Shown piece by piece: positions 24,668 to 33,313 of a stretch of 64,000 nucleotides of DNA. Position 1 is the first letter of the stretch. Each line of letters starts with the position of its first letter. Source of the stretch: Enterobacteriaceae bacterium UBA7338 (lineage in GTDB: Bacteria; Pseudomonadota; Gammaproteobacteria; Enterobacterales; Enterobacteriaceae). Below the pieces are notes generated by a model that had not been told where the DNA came from, searched no databases, and worked only from the letters and a program-made list of their open reading frames with translations. Location: NCBI GenBank assembly GCA_002480085.1, contig DKPJ01000017.1, positions 434,001-498,000 of the forward strand. The letters run 5' to 3'. Position numbers and translations under genes: made by a program.

Positions 24668-25156
24668 TTACGCCCTGGGCAAAAAACTAGACGAGCTTTG
24701 CAGATAGTCAAAAAACCACCTGATGATAACACTGAACTGCGGGATCAGCTGCGAACGCTGCCAGTCATCGCTTTTCGAGAACCCGGTAAAGGTATCGAGA
24801 AAGAACAGGATTGCGGCGACGATCAATGCCCCACGTAGCGCACCGAAGCAAACCCCCAACACCCTGTCGGTACCTGACAGGCCGGTTTTCTCGACCAGCG
24901 CGCCGATAATATAGTTAACGATAGCGCCGACAATCAGCGTTGCGATAAACAGGACCGCGATAGCAATCCCGTTCCGCACCAGTGCGTCTTCAAAGCCCGT
25001 GAACCAAACAGACAGGTAAGTGTAGTAATGACTGGCAACAAAGAAAGCACAACCCCATGTCACCAGCGATAACGCTTCACGAACAAAGCCGCGGATCAGG
25101 CTAACCAGACAGGAAAAACCAATCACCGCGATGATGGCATAATCAATCCAGACCAT
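24668..25156 (-). CDS. cvpA: Inner-membrane protein CvpA
   Basis: 162-residue integral membrane protein required for colicin V production and, in recent work, bile-salt tolerance. Four hydrophobic segments are visible (near residues 5-25, 28-48, 62-90 and 100-122). Length and sequence match E. coli CvpA. It is the first gene of cvpA-purF-ubiX, with a PurR box 56 bp before its start. Confidence 0.96.
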   Translation of the reverse strand: MVWIDYAIIAVIGFSCLVSLIRGFVREALSLVTWGCAFFVASHYYTYLSVWFTGFEDALVRNGIAIAVLFIATLIVGAIVNYIIGALVEKTGLSGTDRVLGVCFGALRGALIVAAILFFLDTFTGFSKSDDWQRSQLIPQFSVIIRWFFDYLQSSSSFLPRA

Positions 25157-25211
25157 ATGTGTCCCTTGATTTACGCCCTGTCGTCCAGTTCGGGGCGCAT
25201 TCTAACAGAAA

Positions 25212-25227
25212 AAGAAAACGTTTGCGT
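25212..25227 (-). promoter_or_regulatory. PurR operator upstream of cvpA-purF
   Basis: On the minus strand ACGCAAACGTTTTCTT is a perfect match to the PurR consensus ACGCAAACGTTTTCNT, 56 bp before the cvpA start. In E. coli PurR with guanine or hypoxanthine represses this operon at the same place. Confidence 0.92.
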
Positions 25228-25250
25228 AGCGATTTCCGTGCCGCGCAGAA

Positions 25251-25284
25251 ATAAAAATGGCGCTGAAAAAATATTCAACGCCAT
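25251..25284 (-). terminator. Terminator after dedD
   Basis: Stem of about 11 bases (ATGGCG with GAA/TTC continuation) closed by an AT-rich loop, followed on the minus strand by TTTTTATTT. It insulates the folC-dedD group from the PurR-controlled cvpA promoter. Confidence 0.75.
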
Positions 25285-25340
25285 CAGACCTTTTGCCTCT
25301 TCGGGCCTGCCGGTCGCTCTTTTTTTACCCTGTCAGAGGA

Positions 25341-26039
25341 TCAGTTTGCGCTGTAGTTCATCACCACGCCGCTTAACCCTGACAGCTGTTTTAACTCACC
25401 GAGCGAACCTTTTAGCTTATCTCTGGAGGCGTCCGGGCCGACCAGAATGCGGGTTATTTTACCCTGTACCGGCGTGTTTGGGATAGTGTAAACGCGATAC
25501 CCTGCCCCACGCAGCTTGCCGACGATCTCGGTGACTTTATCAGCATTTTTCAGCGCCCCGAGCTGAACCACCCAGGCTTTGCCGGTTGGCGCAGGCTTCT
25601 CCTCCGCCGCCGGTTTAGGCGGTGCGGCCGGCGCGTCGTTGGCGGCCGCCAGCTGCTCGCTGGTGCGATCCCGCTGCGGCTGCGGCTTAGGCTGCGGCTT
25701 CTCAACCGGCTTCGCTTTCGGCGTTTCAACCGGATACTGCTCCGCTTCCGCCGCGCCGCTTTCAAGCGCCTGCCGGGAGGTCTCCAGCGACGGCGCGGCG
25801 GCATCGCCCGCGCGCACCTCTTCCGCTGCCCCCTCCGGCGGCTGGGCAGGCAGCGCCTGCGTGGCCGCAGGCATCATGTCCGGCTCATCGCGATCCCCCG
25901 GCTTCGGCACCAGCGGAATAGCCGCAAACTCGTCCTGATAGTGTTTCTTCTGCCCGTCCAGCAGCCCTGGCAGGATAATGACCCCCAGCGCCACCAGCAC
26001 AATGGTTCCCATTAAACGGTTCTGAAACTTACTTGCCAC
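25341..26039 (-). CDS. dedD: Cell-division SPOR-domain protein DedD
   Basis: 232-residue bitopic inner-membrane protein that localises to the septum by binding denuded peptidoglycan. One transmembrane helix lies at about residues 10-27 (GTIVLVALGVIILPGLL), then a long Pro/Ala/Glu/Lys-rich periplasmic linker (about 60-150), then a C-terminal SPOR domain (WVVQLGALKNADK to SGVVMNYSAN). The GTG start overlaps the 3' end of folC by 11 bases and has GGGGAG upstream. The linker is about 12 residues longer than in E. coli. Confidence 0.94.
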   Translation of the reverse strand: MASKFQNRLMGTIVLVALGVIILPGLLDGQKKHYQDEFAAIPLVPKPGDRDEPDMMPAATQALPAQPPEGAAEEVRAGDAAAPSLETSRQALESGAAEAEQYPVETPKAKPVEKPQPKPQPQRDRTSEQLAAANDAPAAPPKPAAEEKPAPTGKAWVVQLGALKNADKVTEIVGKLRGAGYRVYTIPNTPVQGKITRILVGPDASRDKLKGSLGELKQLSGLSGVVMNYSAN

Positions 26040-27297
26040 CGGCTCTCCCCGCGTCCATCGCTTCCATGACGTGTGCCACCGTGTGGAATGAACCACACAC
26101 CAGCACGGTATCTTCAGGTCTGGCATCTGCCATCGCTGCATGCCACGCCTGCACAACGTCAGCAAATGCAGCCCCCGCTTTCAGGTGGGCCAGCAGCTGC
26201 TCTGCCGTTGCGCCGCGCGGCCCCTCCAGAGGGGCACAATACCAGCTATCGACGCAGCGCTCCAGACAGGCCAGCGTGCCGCCGATGTCTTTATCGTGCA
26301 GCATTCCCACCACCGCCAGCACGCGCCCGCGTGACGGCAGCGCGTCAAGCCGCCCGGCAAGGTAGGCCGCCGCGTGTGGGTTATGCGCCACGTCGAGGAT
26401 CAGGCGTGGCGATTCGCTCACGATCTGAAAACGGCCCGGCAGGATCGCTCCGGCAATGCCGTCACGGATCGCCTGCTCGCTCACCGTCAGCCCGCTGGCC
26501 CGCAGCGCCGCCAGGGCGGTGGCCGCATTGGGCTGCGGAACCTGGGGCAGCGGCAGCGCGTCCAGCTCGCCCGCCGCATCCTGAAACGTCCAGCTATTAT
26601 CCGTCACCGCATAACGCCAGTGATCCCCGCGGCGCAGCAGGGTTGCCCCCTTCTCCGCTGCCACCTCGGCAATGGTGTGCGGCATATCAGGTTCTCCCAC
26701 GACGGCAGGTTTGCCGCTGCGGAAAATACCGGCCTTCTCCCGGCCAATGCTTTCGCGATCCGGTCCCAGCCAGTCGGTATGATCGAGAGCGATGCTGGTC
26801 ACCACCGCCACGTCGGCATCGACCATGTTGGTGGCATCGAGGCGTCCGCCCAGCCCAACCTCAAGGATCACCACGTCCAGCGCGGCCTGCTTAAACAGCC
26901 ACAGCGCCGAGAGGGTGCCGTACTCAAAGTAGGTCAGGGAGGTCTCGCCCCGTGCGGCTTCAATAGCAGCAAACGAGCGGGTATGCTCCCGCTCCGGCAG
27001 CTCGCCGCCCTGCACGCGTACGCGCTCGGTATAGCGCACCAGGTGGGGCGAACTGTAGACGCCAACCCGGTAGCCCGCCGCCAGCAGGATCGACTCCAGC
27101 GTGCGACAGGTGGTGCCTTTGCCGTTGGTGCCTGCCACGGTAAAGACGAAAGGCGCAGGCTTCAGTACCTCCAGCGCAGCGGCCACCCGGCTGACGCGCT
27201 CAAGTCCCATATCGATGGTTTTACCGTGCAGGTTTTCCAGATAAGAAAGCCACGTGGCCAGGGGCGACGTGGCTTGAGGAGTGCTTTTCGTTTCCAT
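26029..27297 (-). CDS. folC: Dihydrofolate synthase / folylpolyglutamate synthase FolC
   Basis: Bifunctional Mur-ligase-like enzyme that adds glutamate to dihydropteroate and to folates. The 422-residue length equals E. coli FolC. The P-loop GTNGKGTT is at residues 56-63, ILEVGLGGRLDATN near 146 and SIALDHTDWLG near 170; the C-terminal glutamate-ligase domain contains DVAHNPHA. It lies between accD and dedD; dedD overlaps its end. Confidence 0.97.
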   Translation of the reverse strand: METKSTPQATSPLATWLSYLENLHGKTIDMGLERVSRVAAALEVLKPAPFVFTVAGTNGKGTTCRTLESILLAAGYRVGVYSSPHLVRYTERVRVQGGELPEREHTRSFAAIEAARGETSLTYFEYGTLSALWLFKQAALDVVILEVGLGGRLDATNMVDADVAVVTSIALDHTDWLGPDRESIGREKAGIFRSGKPAVVGEPDMPHTIAEVAAEKGATLLRRGDHWRYAVTDNSWTFQDAAGELDALPLPQVPQPNAATALAALRASGLTVSEQAIRDGIAGAILPGRFQIVSESPRLILDVAHNPHAAAYLAGRLDALPSRGRVLAVVGMLHDKDIGGTLACLERCVDSWYCAPLEGPRGATAEQLLAHLKAGAAFADVVQAWHAAMADARPEDTVLVCGSFHTVAHVMEAMDAGRAGGK

Positions 27298-27366
27298 AGT
27301 GCCCGGGGATTGCTACCAGTGTGAAAAGAAAAAAGGCAGAGCCGGCTGGCCCTGCCCTCTGGTTTA

Positions 27367-28281
27367 TCAGATGCCGACTTCCTGATCCGGTACCGGCGGT
27401 ACCACCACGCTTTCACGCGGTGCATCCGGGTTTGGCGCAGGCTGGTTCATCAGCTTCGCCAGGATGCTCGCCAGCTTCAGGCGCAGCTCCGGACGACGCA
27501 CGATCATATCGATCGCGCCTTTCTCGATCAGAAACTCACTGCGCTGGAAGCCCGGCGGCAGTTTCTCACGCACGGTCTGCTCGATGACGCGCGGACCGGC
27601 AAAGCCGATAAGCGCCTTCGGCTCGGCGATGTTGAGGTCGCCCAGCATCGCAAAGCTTGCAGAGACGCCACCCATGGTCGGGTCGGTCAGCACGGAGATG
27701 TACGGCAGACCGCGCTCCTGCATTTTCGCCAGCGCGGCAGAGGTTTTCGCCATCTGCATCAGAGACATCAGCGCTTCCTGCATACGCGCACCGCCGGAGG
27801 CGGAGAAGCAGATCAGCGGGCAGTTGTCTTCCAGCGCCTGCTCAACGGCACGCACAAAACGTGCGCCCACGACAGAACCCATCGAGCCGCCCATAAAGGC
27901 AAACTCAAAGGCCGCCGCCACAACCGGCTGCTCGTGCAGGGTGCCTTTCATCACCACCAGCGCGTCTTTCTCGCCGGTCTCTTTCTGAGCCGTCGCCAGA
28001 CGATCTTTGTATTTCTTCGAGTCGCGGAACTTCAGCACATCTTTCGGCTCAAGCTCGCTACCCAGCTCCACCATTGACCCTTCGTCCAGCAGGCTATGCA
28101 GGCGATTACGCGCTGACATCCGCATGTGGTGGTCACATTTCGGGCAGACCTCAAGGTTACGCTCCAGTTCGGCACGGTAAAGTACCTGACCGCAGCTGTC
28201 ACATTTGGTCCACACGCCCTCAGGGATGCTTGCCTTGCGGGTGGGGGTAATATTGCTTTTAATTCGTTCAATCCAGCTCAT
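27367..28281 (-). CDS. accD: Acetyl-CoA carboxylase carboxyltransferase beta subunit AccD
   Basis: 304-residue beta subunit of the carboxyltransferase that moves CO2 from biotin to acetyl-CoA for fatty-acid synthesis. The N-terminal zinc ribbon has C27, C30, C46 and C49. The crotonase-fold body contains FAFMGGSMGSVVG and SGGARMQEAL. The start at 28281 matches the E. coli N-terminus MSWIERIKSN; an open extension of 11 codons was rejected. It precedes folC by 69 bp. Confidence 0.97.
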   Translation of the reverse strand: MSWIERIKSNITPTRKASIPEGVWTKCDSCGQVLYRAELERNLEVCPKCDHHMRMSARNRLHSLLDEGSMVELGSELEPKDVLKFRDSKKYKDRLATAQKETGEKDALVVMKGTLHEQPVVAAAFEFAFMGGSMGSVVGARFVRAVEQALEDNCPLICFSASGGARMQEALMSLMQMAKTSAALAKMQERGLPYISVLTDPTMGGVSASFAMLGDLNIAEPKALIGFAGPRVIEQTVREKLPPGFQRSEFLIEKGAIDMIVRRPELRLKLASILAKLMNQPAPNPDAPRESVVVPPVPDQEVGI

Positions 28282-28384
28282 TGATAACCTTTCTGCATGA
28301 ACCTGGTAGCCCATAAATGGTGCACATTAAAACATAACAGTCGGCAACTTGGGACAAAAAAGTGGTCGAACCGTTGCCGGGTTC

Positions 28385-29044
28385 CTATTTTGCCTGTCGA
28401 GATGCCGCCCGTCGATGACGAATGATTTCGATCACGCCTGGCAGGATAGAGAGCACGATAATCGCCACGATCATCAGCTTCAGATTCTCCTGCACCACCG
28501 GCAGATCGCCAAACAGATAGCCTGCATAGGTGAACAGCAATACCCATAACAGCGCGCCGATAACGTTGTAGGCTGCAAAGTGACGATAGGACATATGGCC
28601 CATTCCCGCCACAAATGGCGCAAATGTTCTGACGATCGGCACAAATCGCGCCAGGATTATCGTCTTGCCGCCATGCTTGTCGTAGAACGCATGGGTCTTA
28701 TCGAGATAGCTGCGACGGAAGATCTTCGAGTTGGGATTGCTGAAGAGCCGGTCGCCAAACAGACGGCCAATGGTGTAGTTCACCGCATCGCCGAGGATCG
28801 CGGCGACAATCATCAGCATCACCATCATATGCACGTTGAGATCGTTGCTCGGCAGCGCGGAGAGCGCCCCGGCCACAAACAGCAGCGAGTCGCCGGGCAG
28901 AAAAGGCGTCACCACCAGCCCGGTCTCACAGAACAAAATCAGGAACAGAATGGCGTAGATCCAGATACCGTATTCGGCCACCAGCTCCGCCAGATGCACG
29001 TCAATGTGCAGGATAAAGTCGATCAGAAAGTAGATAAAATCCAT
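28385..29044 (-). CDS. dedA: DedA-family membrane protein DedA
   Basis: 219-residue multi-pass inner-membrane protein. The SNARE-assoc/VTT domain signatures FCETGLVVTPFLPGDSLLF and RFVPIVRTFAPFVAGMGHM are complete, including the arginines needed in the DedA family. Relatives act as lipid transporters or flippases, with undecaprenyl-phosphate or phospholipid proposed; the exact substrate here is not known. Synteny usg-truA-dedA-accD is that of E. coli. Confidence 0.95.
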   Translation of the reverse strand: MDFIYFLIDFILHIDVHLAELVAEYGIWIYAILFLILFCETGLVVTPFLPGDSLLFVAGALSALPSNDLNVHMMVMLMIVAAILGDAVNYTIGRLFGDRLFSNPNSKIFRRSYLDKTHAFYDKHGGKTIILARFVPIVRTFAPFVAGMGHMSYRHFAAYNVIGALLWVLLFTYAGYLFGDLPVVQENLKLMIVAIIVLSILPGVIEIIRHRRAASRQAK

Positions 29045-29069
29045 GTCATTAGCCTTTGTCTGTCTGCAT

Positions 29070-29882
29070 TTAGTCCGCTAAAAACAGCGGCCCCATAGGC
29101 AACACGGGCAGTTCAAACCTGGCAGGGTAGTCTACCGCCACCAGGTACAGCCCTTCCGCTTTTGCCGTTGCTGCTGCAAGCCGACGATCCTTTGCCGCCA
29201 GCAGCTCTGCTATCCAGCTCTCCGGCTGGTTGTGGCTACCTACTTCCATCAGGCTGCCGACAATATTCCTGACCATATGATGTACAAAGGCATTGGCTTT
29301 GATATCGACCACCACATATGCACCGTAACGGGTTACGTTAATGTGCATCACGTTACGCCACGGCGTGCGCGACTGGCACTGCACCGCCCGGAACGAGGTA
29401 AAGTCATTCTCGCCAATCAGACACTGGGCCGCGCGGTGCATCCGCTCCGCATCCAGCGGCTGATGGTAGTGCGTTACGCCCTGGCCGAGTACCGCCGGAC
29501 GCAGCCGATGATTGTAGATGACGTAGCGGTAACGGCGAGCCGTGGCGCTAAAACGCGCATGAAAATCATCGGGCACATCTTTCACCCAGCGCACCGCAAT
29601 GTCACCAGGTAAATTCGCATTTACCCCCAGCGTCCAGGCCGCCTCTTTACGCAGGGCGGTGGTCTCGAAGTGCACCACCTGCCCCGTGCCGTGCACGCCC
29701 GCGTCGGTGCGGCCCGCGCAGAAGACCGAGATCGGCTCGTTGGCCACCTGGGAGAGCGCCTTCTCCAGCTTCTCCTGCACGCTGCGAACTTCATTCTGCC
29801 GCTGCCAGCCGTAGTATTTACTGCCGTCGTACTCAATGCCCAGCGCGATCCGGTAGACCGGCTTCTCCTGCACCTCGGACAT
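29070..29882 (-). CDS. truA: tRNA pseudouridine(38-40) synthase TruA
   Basis: 270-residue enzyme that modifies uridines 38-40 of the tRNA anticodon stem. The catalytic aspartate is D60 in CAGRTDAGVHGTGQ, and the RRYRYVIYNHR and NAFVHHMVRNIVG motifs follow. Length equals E. coli TruA. The start overlaps the usg stop by one base (TGATG), so translation is coupled. Confidence 0.97.
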   Translation of the reverse strand: MSEVQEKPVYRIALGIEYDGSKYYGWQRQNEVRSVQEKLEKALSQVANEPISVFCAGRTDAGVHGTGQVVHFETTALRKEAAWTLGVNANLPGDIAVRWVKDVPDDFHARFSATARRYRYVIYNHRLRPAVLGQGVTHYHQPLDAERMHRAAQCLIGENDFTSFRAVQCQSRTPWRNVMHINVTRYGAYVVVDIKANAFVHHMVRNIVGSLMEVGSHNQPESWIAELLAAKDRRLAAATAKAEGLYLVAVDYPARFELPVLPMGPLFLAD

Positions 29883-30895
29883 CAGTAGAGATACTCCTGG
29901 ACCAGCTTCTCGGCGATCTTCACCGCCATCAGCGCGCCGCCGAAGCGGACGTTATCCGCCACCGACCAGAACTGGATCTGCTCCGGCATACCGTAGTCGT
30001 TACGCACGCAGCCGATAGAGAGCTGAGCGTTGCCAGAGGCGTCCCCCACCTGGGTCGGGAACTCGCCGGCCTCGGAGAGCACGATATCTTCGCCACGGGC
30101 AAAAGCGTCGCGCGCCTCTTCCGCCGCCAGCGGACGCAGGGCTTCGAAGTTCACCATCTGCGCGTGGCCATAGAAGACCGGTGACTGGACGCTGCTGACG
30201 GAGACCATCAGCCCCTCGTCCTGCAGCACCTTCCGCACCTGGTCAACGACGCGGCGCTCGTCAGGCACGCTGCCTTCGCCATCCACGCGCAGCGGCAGCA
30301 TGTTGAACGCCAGCTGGCGGCCAAAATAGTCATCTTCGTCGATGGGAATGCCGTTGAGCAGCTTGGCGCTCTGCCCGGCCAGCGCATCCACCGCCGCCTT
30401 ACCCTGGCCAGAAACCGACAGCAGGTTTGTCACGGAGATACGCGACAGGCCGCCCTCTTCAATCAACGGTTTCAGCGCGGTTAGCAGCTGGCTGGTGAGA
30501 CTGTCGGCAACGGCAATCACGTTGCGGTTGCGGTAGTCGGCCAGCACGAAGGGGTTAACGTCCGGCACGACCAGCGGCACGTCCGGCTCCAGCGCAAACA
30601 GGCCGCTGGCGTCGATCACCAGGCAGCCAGCGTTAGTTGCCTCTTCAATATAGGTTGCCGAAGCTTCCGCGCCAGCCACGAAAAAGGCCAGCTGCGCCTG
30701 CGTCCAGTCAAACTCGGCGGCGTCCTGAACATAGATTGTTTTACCCACGTAGCGCAGGTCTTTACCGGCGCTCTCGTGACGGGCCAGCGCATACAGATCG
30801 CCCACCGGGAACTGGCGCTCAGCAAGCGTTTCGAGCAGGGCTTCGCCGACAGCGCCGGTCGCGCCCAGGATGGCAATGTTCCAGCCTTCTGACAT
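29882..30895 (-). CDS. usg: Aspartate-semialdehyde-dehydrogenase-like protein Usg
   Basis: 337-residue homologue of aspartate-semialdehyde dehydrogenase with an intact N-terminal GATGAVGEALLE nucleotide-binding motif. The position of the catalytic cysteine (NCST in true ASADH) reads NLLSVSGQGK, with no Cys. Usg in E. coli also lacks it, so dehydrogenase activity is unlikely and the role is unknown. It sits between pdxB and truA, as in E. coli. Confidence 0.95.
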   Translation of the reverse strand: MSEGWNIAILGATGAVGEALLETLAERQFPVGDLYALARHESAGKDLRYVGKTIYVQDAAEFDWTQAQLAFFVAGAEASATYIEEATNAGCLVIDASGLFALEPDVPLVVPDVNPFVLADYRNRNVIAVADSLTSQLLTALKPLIEEGGLSRISVTNLLSVSGQGKAAVDALAGQSAKLLNGIPIDEDDYFGRQLAFNMLPLRVDGEGSVPDERRVVDQVRKVLQDEGLMVSVSSVQSPVFYGHAQMVNFEALRPLAAEEARDAFARGEDIVLSEAGEFPTQVGDASGNAQLSIGCVRNDYGMPEQIQFWSVADNVRFGGALMAVKIAEKLVQEYLY

Positions 30896-30961
30896 GGTGG
30901 TTTACTCCAGACAATAGCAGTACGCTCCCCGCAGCCTGGCGGAGAGCGAAAGAGAATGAGT

Positions 30962-32098
30962 TTAGTGCGTCGGGTGATAGACGGCGCTAAAGCCGAGCTT
31001 GTGCAGCAGGCTTGCGGCCTCGGCGTCGTCACACTGAATATAGAGCGATGACCACTCGCGGCGCTCAAGGTAGTTTTTGCGCAGCTTATCAAATTCACCC
31101 GGGATGCCCGCCACTTTACGCAGGGGTGCATCGTCGCGGCGCACATCATACACCAAATGGGCTAATCTTTTCAGCGTTGGCTGATCGAGTGGCCCGTGCA
31201 GGGTGATGCGGCCAAATTCCGGCGCGGGCAGCAGGGTATCAAGGGCTACCTGCTGGCGGTGACCGATAAAGGCGCTGAAGGCCTCAAAGACCTGGGTGGT
31301 CCCGCGAGCCTTGCCCTCCAGGGTGTAGCCCGCGATGTGCGCCGTGCCAATATCGACGCGCTTGAGCAGTTCGACGTTGAGATCCGGCTCCGGCTCCCAG
31401 ACGTCCAGTACCACGCTGAGATCCTGTCCGGCCTCAAGACGCGCCAGCAGCGCAGCGTTGTCCACTACCCTGCCCCGGCAGGCGTTGATCAGGATCGCCC
31501 CCGGCTTCAGGGCGCTAATCAGCGCCTCGTTGGCGAGATGCAGGGTTTTATACGGACCCTCTTTGAACAGCGGCGTATGGAAGGTCAGGATATCGGCCTC
31601 GCGGACCAGATCCTCCAGCGGACGGAAATCCCCCGCATCGCCCCGATCGGCGCGCGGTGGATCGCATAGCAGGGTGCGGACGCCCCACGCCTCCAGCCGC
31701 GCCTGTAAACGCGACCCAACGTTGCCCACGCCGACGATGCCCACGGTGCGATCTCTCAGCATAAAGCCGTCGCGCTCGGCCAGCATCAACAGTGCGGAGA
31801 AGACATACTCCACGACCGCAATCGCGTTGCAGCCCGGTGCGGCCGAGAAGCCAATCCCCGCCTCGCCCAGCCACTGCTGATCGACATGATCGGTTCCGGC
31901 GGTGGCCGTACCGACGAACTTCACGGCGGTTCCGCTGAGCAGCGATGCATTGACCTTAGTAACAGAGCGCACCATTAATGCCTGCGCATCCGCCAGCGCC
32001 TCTACCGGGATCGGGCGGCCAGGAACGGGTTTGACCTCGCCCAGGCGGCTAAAAAGTTCGCGGGCATAAGGCATATTTTCATCGACGAGGATTTTCAC
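30962..32098 (-). CDS. pdxB: Erythronate-4-phosphate dehydrogenase PdxB
   Basis: Second enzyme of the DXP-dependent vitamin B6 pathway, oxidising 4-phosphoerythronate. The 378-residue product equals the E. coli length. The Rossmann motif GIVGVGNVGSRL is near residue 120 and active-site residues lie in the INACRGRVVDN and AHIAGYTLEGK segments; a C-terminal PdxB dimerisation domain follows. The start is the GTG at 32098, which reproduces the E. coli N-terminus MKILVDENMPY; the open extension to 32164 was rejected. Confidence 0.96.
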   Translation of the reverse strand: MKILVDENMPYARELFSRLGEVKPVPGRPIPVEALADAQALMVRSVTKVNASLLSGTAVKFVGTATAGTDHVDQQWLGEAGIGFSAAPGCNAIAVVEYVFSALLMLAERDGFMLRDRTVGIVGVGNVGSRLQARLEAWGVRTLLCDPPRADRGDAGDFRPLEDLVREADILTFHTPLFKEGPYKTLHLANEALISALKPGAILINACRGRVVDNAALLARLEAGQDLSVVLDVWEPEPDLNVELLKRVDIGTAHIAGYTLEGKARGTTQVFEAFSAFIGHRQQVALDTLLPAPEFGRITLHGPLDQPTLKRLAHLVYDVRRDDAPLRKVAGIPGEFDKLRKNYLERREWSSLYIQCDDAEAASLLHKLGFSAVYHPTH

Positions 32099-32220
32099 GT
32101 TACGGTACCTGTATGAGAACGGGAGATAACGGCGCAAGTGTGCCATAATCTCGCCGCCAGGCATACCGACAATGCCGCAGACCGTTACGCGAGCCGCATA
32201 CGTAAGAGATAAGGACAGAA

Positions 32221-33231
32221 ATGATGCAACCCATTCAGGGTGCGCCGGCGCGCCCTCCCGGGCAAGAGCCGACCACCCCCACCACCGCCGCAGGCGACCA
32301 GCCCCTCTCTACTCAACAGCGCACGGTGCTGGAGAGGCTGATTACCCGTCTGGTGGCCCTGACACAGCAGCAGAGCGCCGAAGTCTGGGCCGGGGTGAAG
32401 CACGATCTGGGTTTAAAAAACGACGCACCGCTGCTCTCAAAGCACTTCCCTGCCGCCGAGCAGAGCCTGAGCCAGCGCCTCGAGAGTGCCGTCCAGAATA
32501 ACGCTAACCGCCAGGTGCTGTCGCAGCTGACGGAGCTGCTGGGCCAGGGCAACAATCGCCAGGCGGTGAGCGACTTTATCCGCCACCAGTTTGGCCAGAC
32601 GGCCCTCAGCCAGCTCTCGCCCGAGCAGCTTAAAACCGTACTGGTGATGCTGCAGAAAGGCGAGCTGGCGATCCCCCAGCCGCAGCAGCGCCCGGCCACC
32701 GATCGCCCGATGCTGCCTGCCGAGCACAATACGCTCAACCAGGCGGTCACCCGGCTGGCGGCCGCTACGGGTGAGTCCAGCAAGCTTATCTGGCAGTCGA
32801 TGATAGAGCTTTCCGGCGTCAAGACCGGGGAGCCGATCCCGGCGAAGCAGTTTACTCACCTGCTGACCTGGCTGCAGGCGCGCCAGACGTTAAGCACCCA
32901 GACGGCACCGACCCTGCATACGTTGCAGTCGGCCCTGAAGCAGCCCCTGGACGAGCACGAATGGCAGCGCGTTCAGGATTATGCCCAGCAGACCTGGCAG
33001 GTGACGCCGCAGACGGTGCTGACCACCGCCCAGGTTCAGGATCTGCTCAACTACATCTTCCTGCGCCGCGCCGAGCGCAACGAGGCCCTGCTGGAGCCGC
33101 GTAATATCCAGCCGATCTATAACCCGCTGTTCGCGCCGGTGATGGAGTCGTTCCGCTCGCTCTCTGCCCGCCCAGGCCTGATTGCTATCGCCCTGCTGGT
33201 AGTGCTGGTGCTTATCTGGCTGGTGATTTAA
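32221..33231 (+). CDS. flk: Flagella-associated regulatory protein Flk
   Basis: 336-residue protein with a Pro/Gln-rich soluble body and one C-terminal membrane anchor (about residues 316-335, IAIALLVVLVLIWLV). The N-terminal MMQPIQGAPARPPGQ and the LPAEHNTLNQAVTRLAAATGE segment match E. coli Flk. It is reported to monitor flagellar ring assembly and prevent premature FlgM export. It is divergent from pdxB across about 120 bp. Confidence 0.92.
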   Translation: MMQPIQGAPARPPGQEPTTPTTAAGDQPLSTQQRTVLERLITRLVALTQQQSAEVWAGVKHDLGLKNDAPLLSKHFPAAEQSLSQRLESAVQNNANRQVLSQLTELLGQGNNRQAVSDFIRHQFGQTALSQLSPEQLKTVLVMLQKGELAIPQPQQRPATDRPMLPAEHNTLNQAVTRLAAATGESSKLIWQSMIELSGVKTGEPIPAKQFTHLLTWLQARQTLSTQTAPTLHTLQSALKQPLDEHEWQRVQDYAQQTWQVTPQTVLTTAQVQDLLNYIFLRRAERNEALLEPRNIQPIYNPLFAPVMESFRSLSARPGLIAIALLVVLVLIWLVI

Positions 33232-33274
33232 CGCGCGTCTGACGCAGATATCCGGGATAACAACGCAATTCTCT

Positions 33275-33298
33275 ATTAGGCTTTTTATCTGGCCTAAT
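33275..33298. promoter_or_regulatory. Inverted repeat before the PRISE-type reductase gene
   Basis: Seven-base arms ATTAGGC (33275-33281) and GCCTAAT (33292-33298) lie directly before the AGAGGAG ribosome-binding site. It may be an operator or a leader stem. No regulator gene is nearby. Confidence 0.35.
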
Positions 33299-33313
33299 TA
33301 AGAGGAGAGCGTG

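Noticed and set aside
32185..32403. Minus-strand frame overlapping the pdxB-flk leader
   Set aside because: It is antisense to flk and has no support beyond length.
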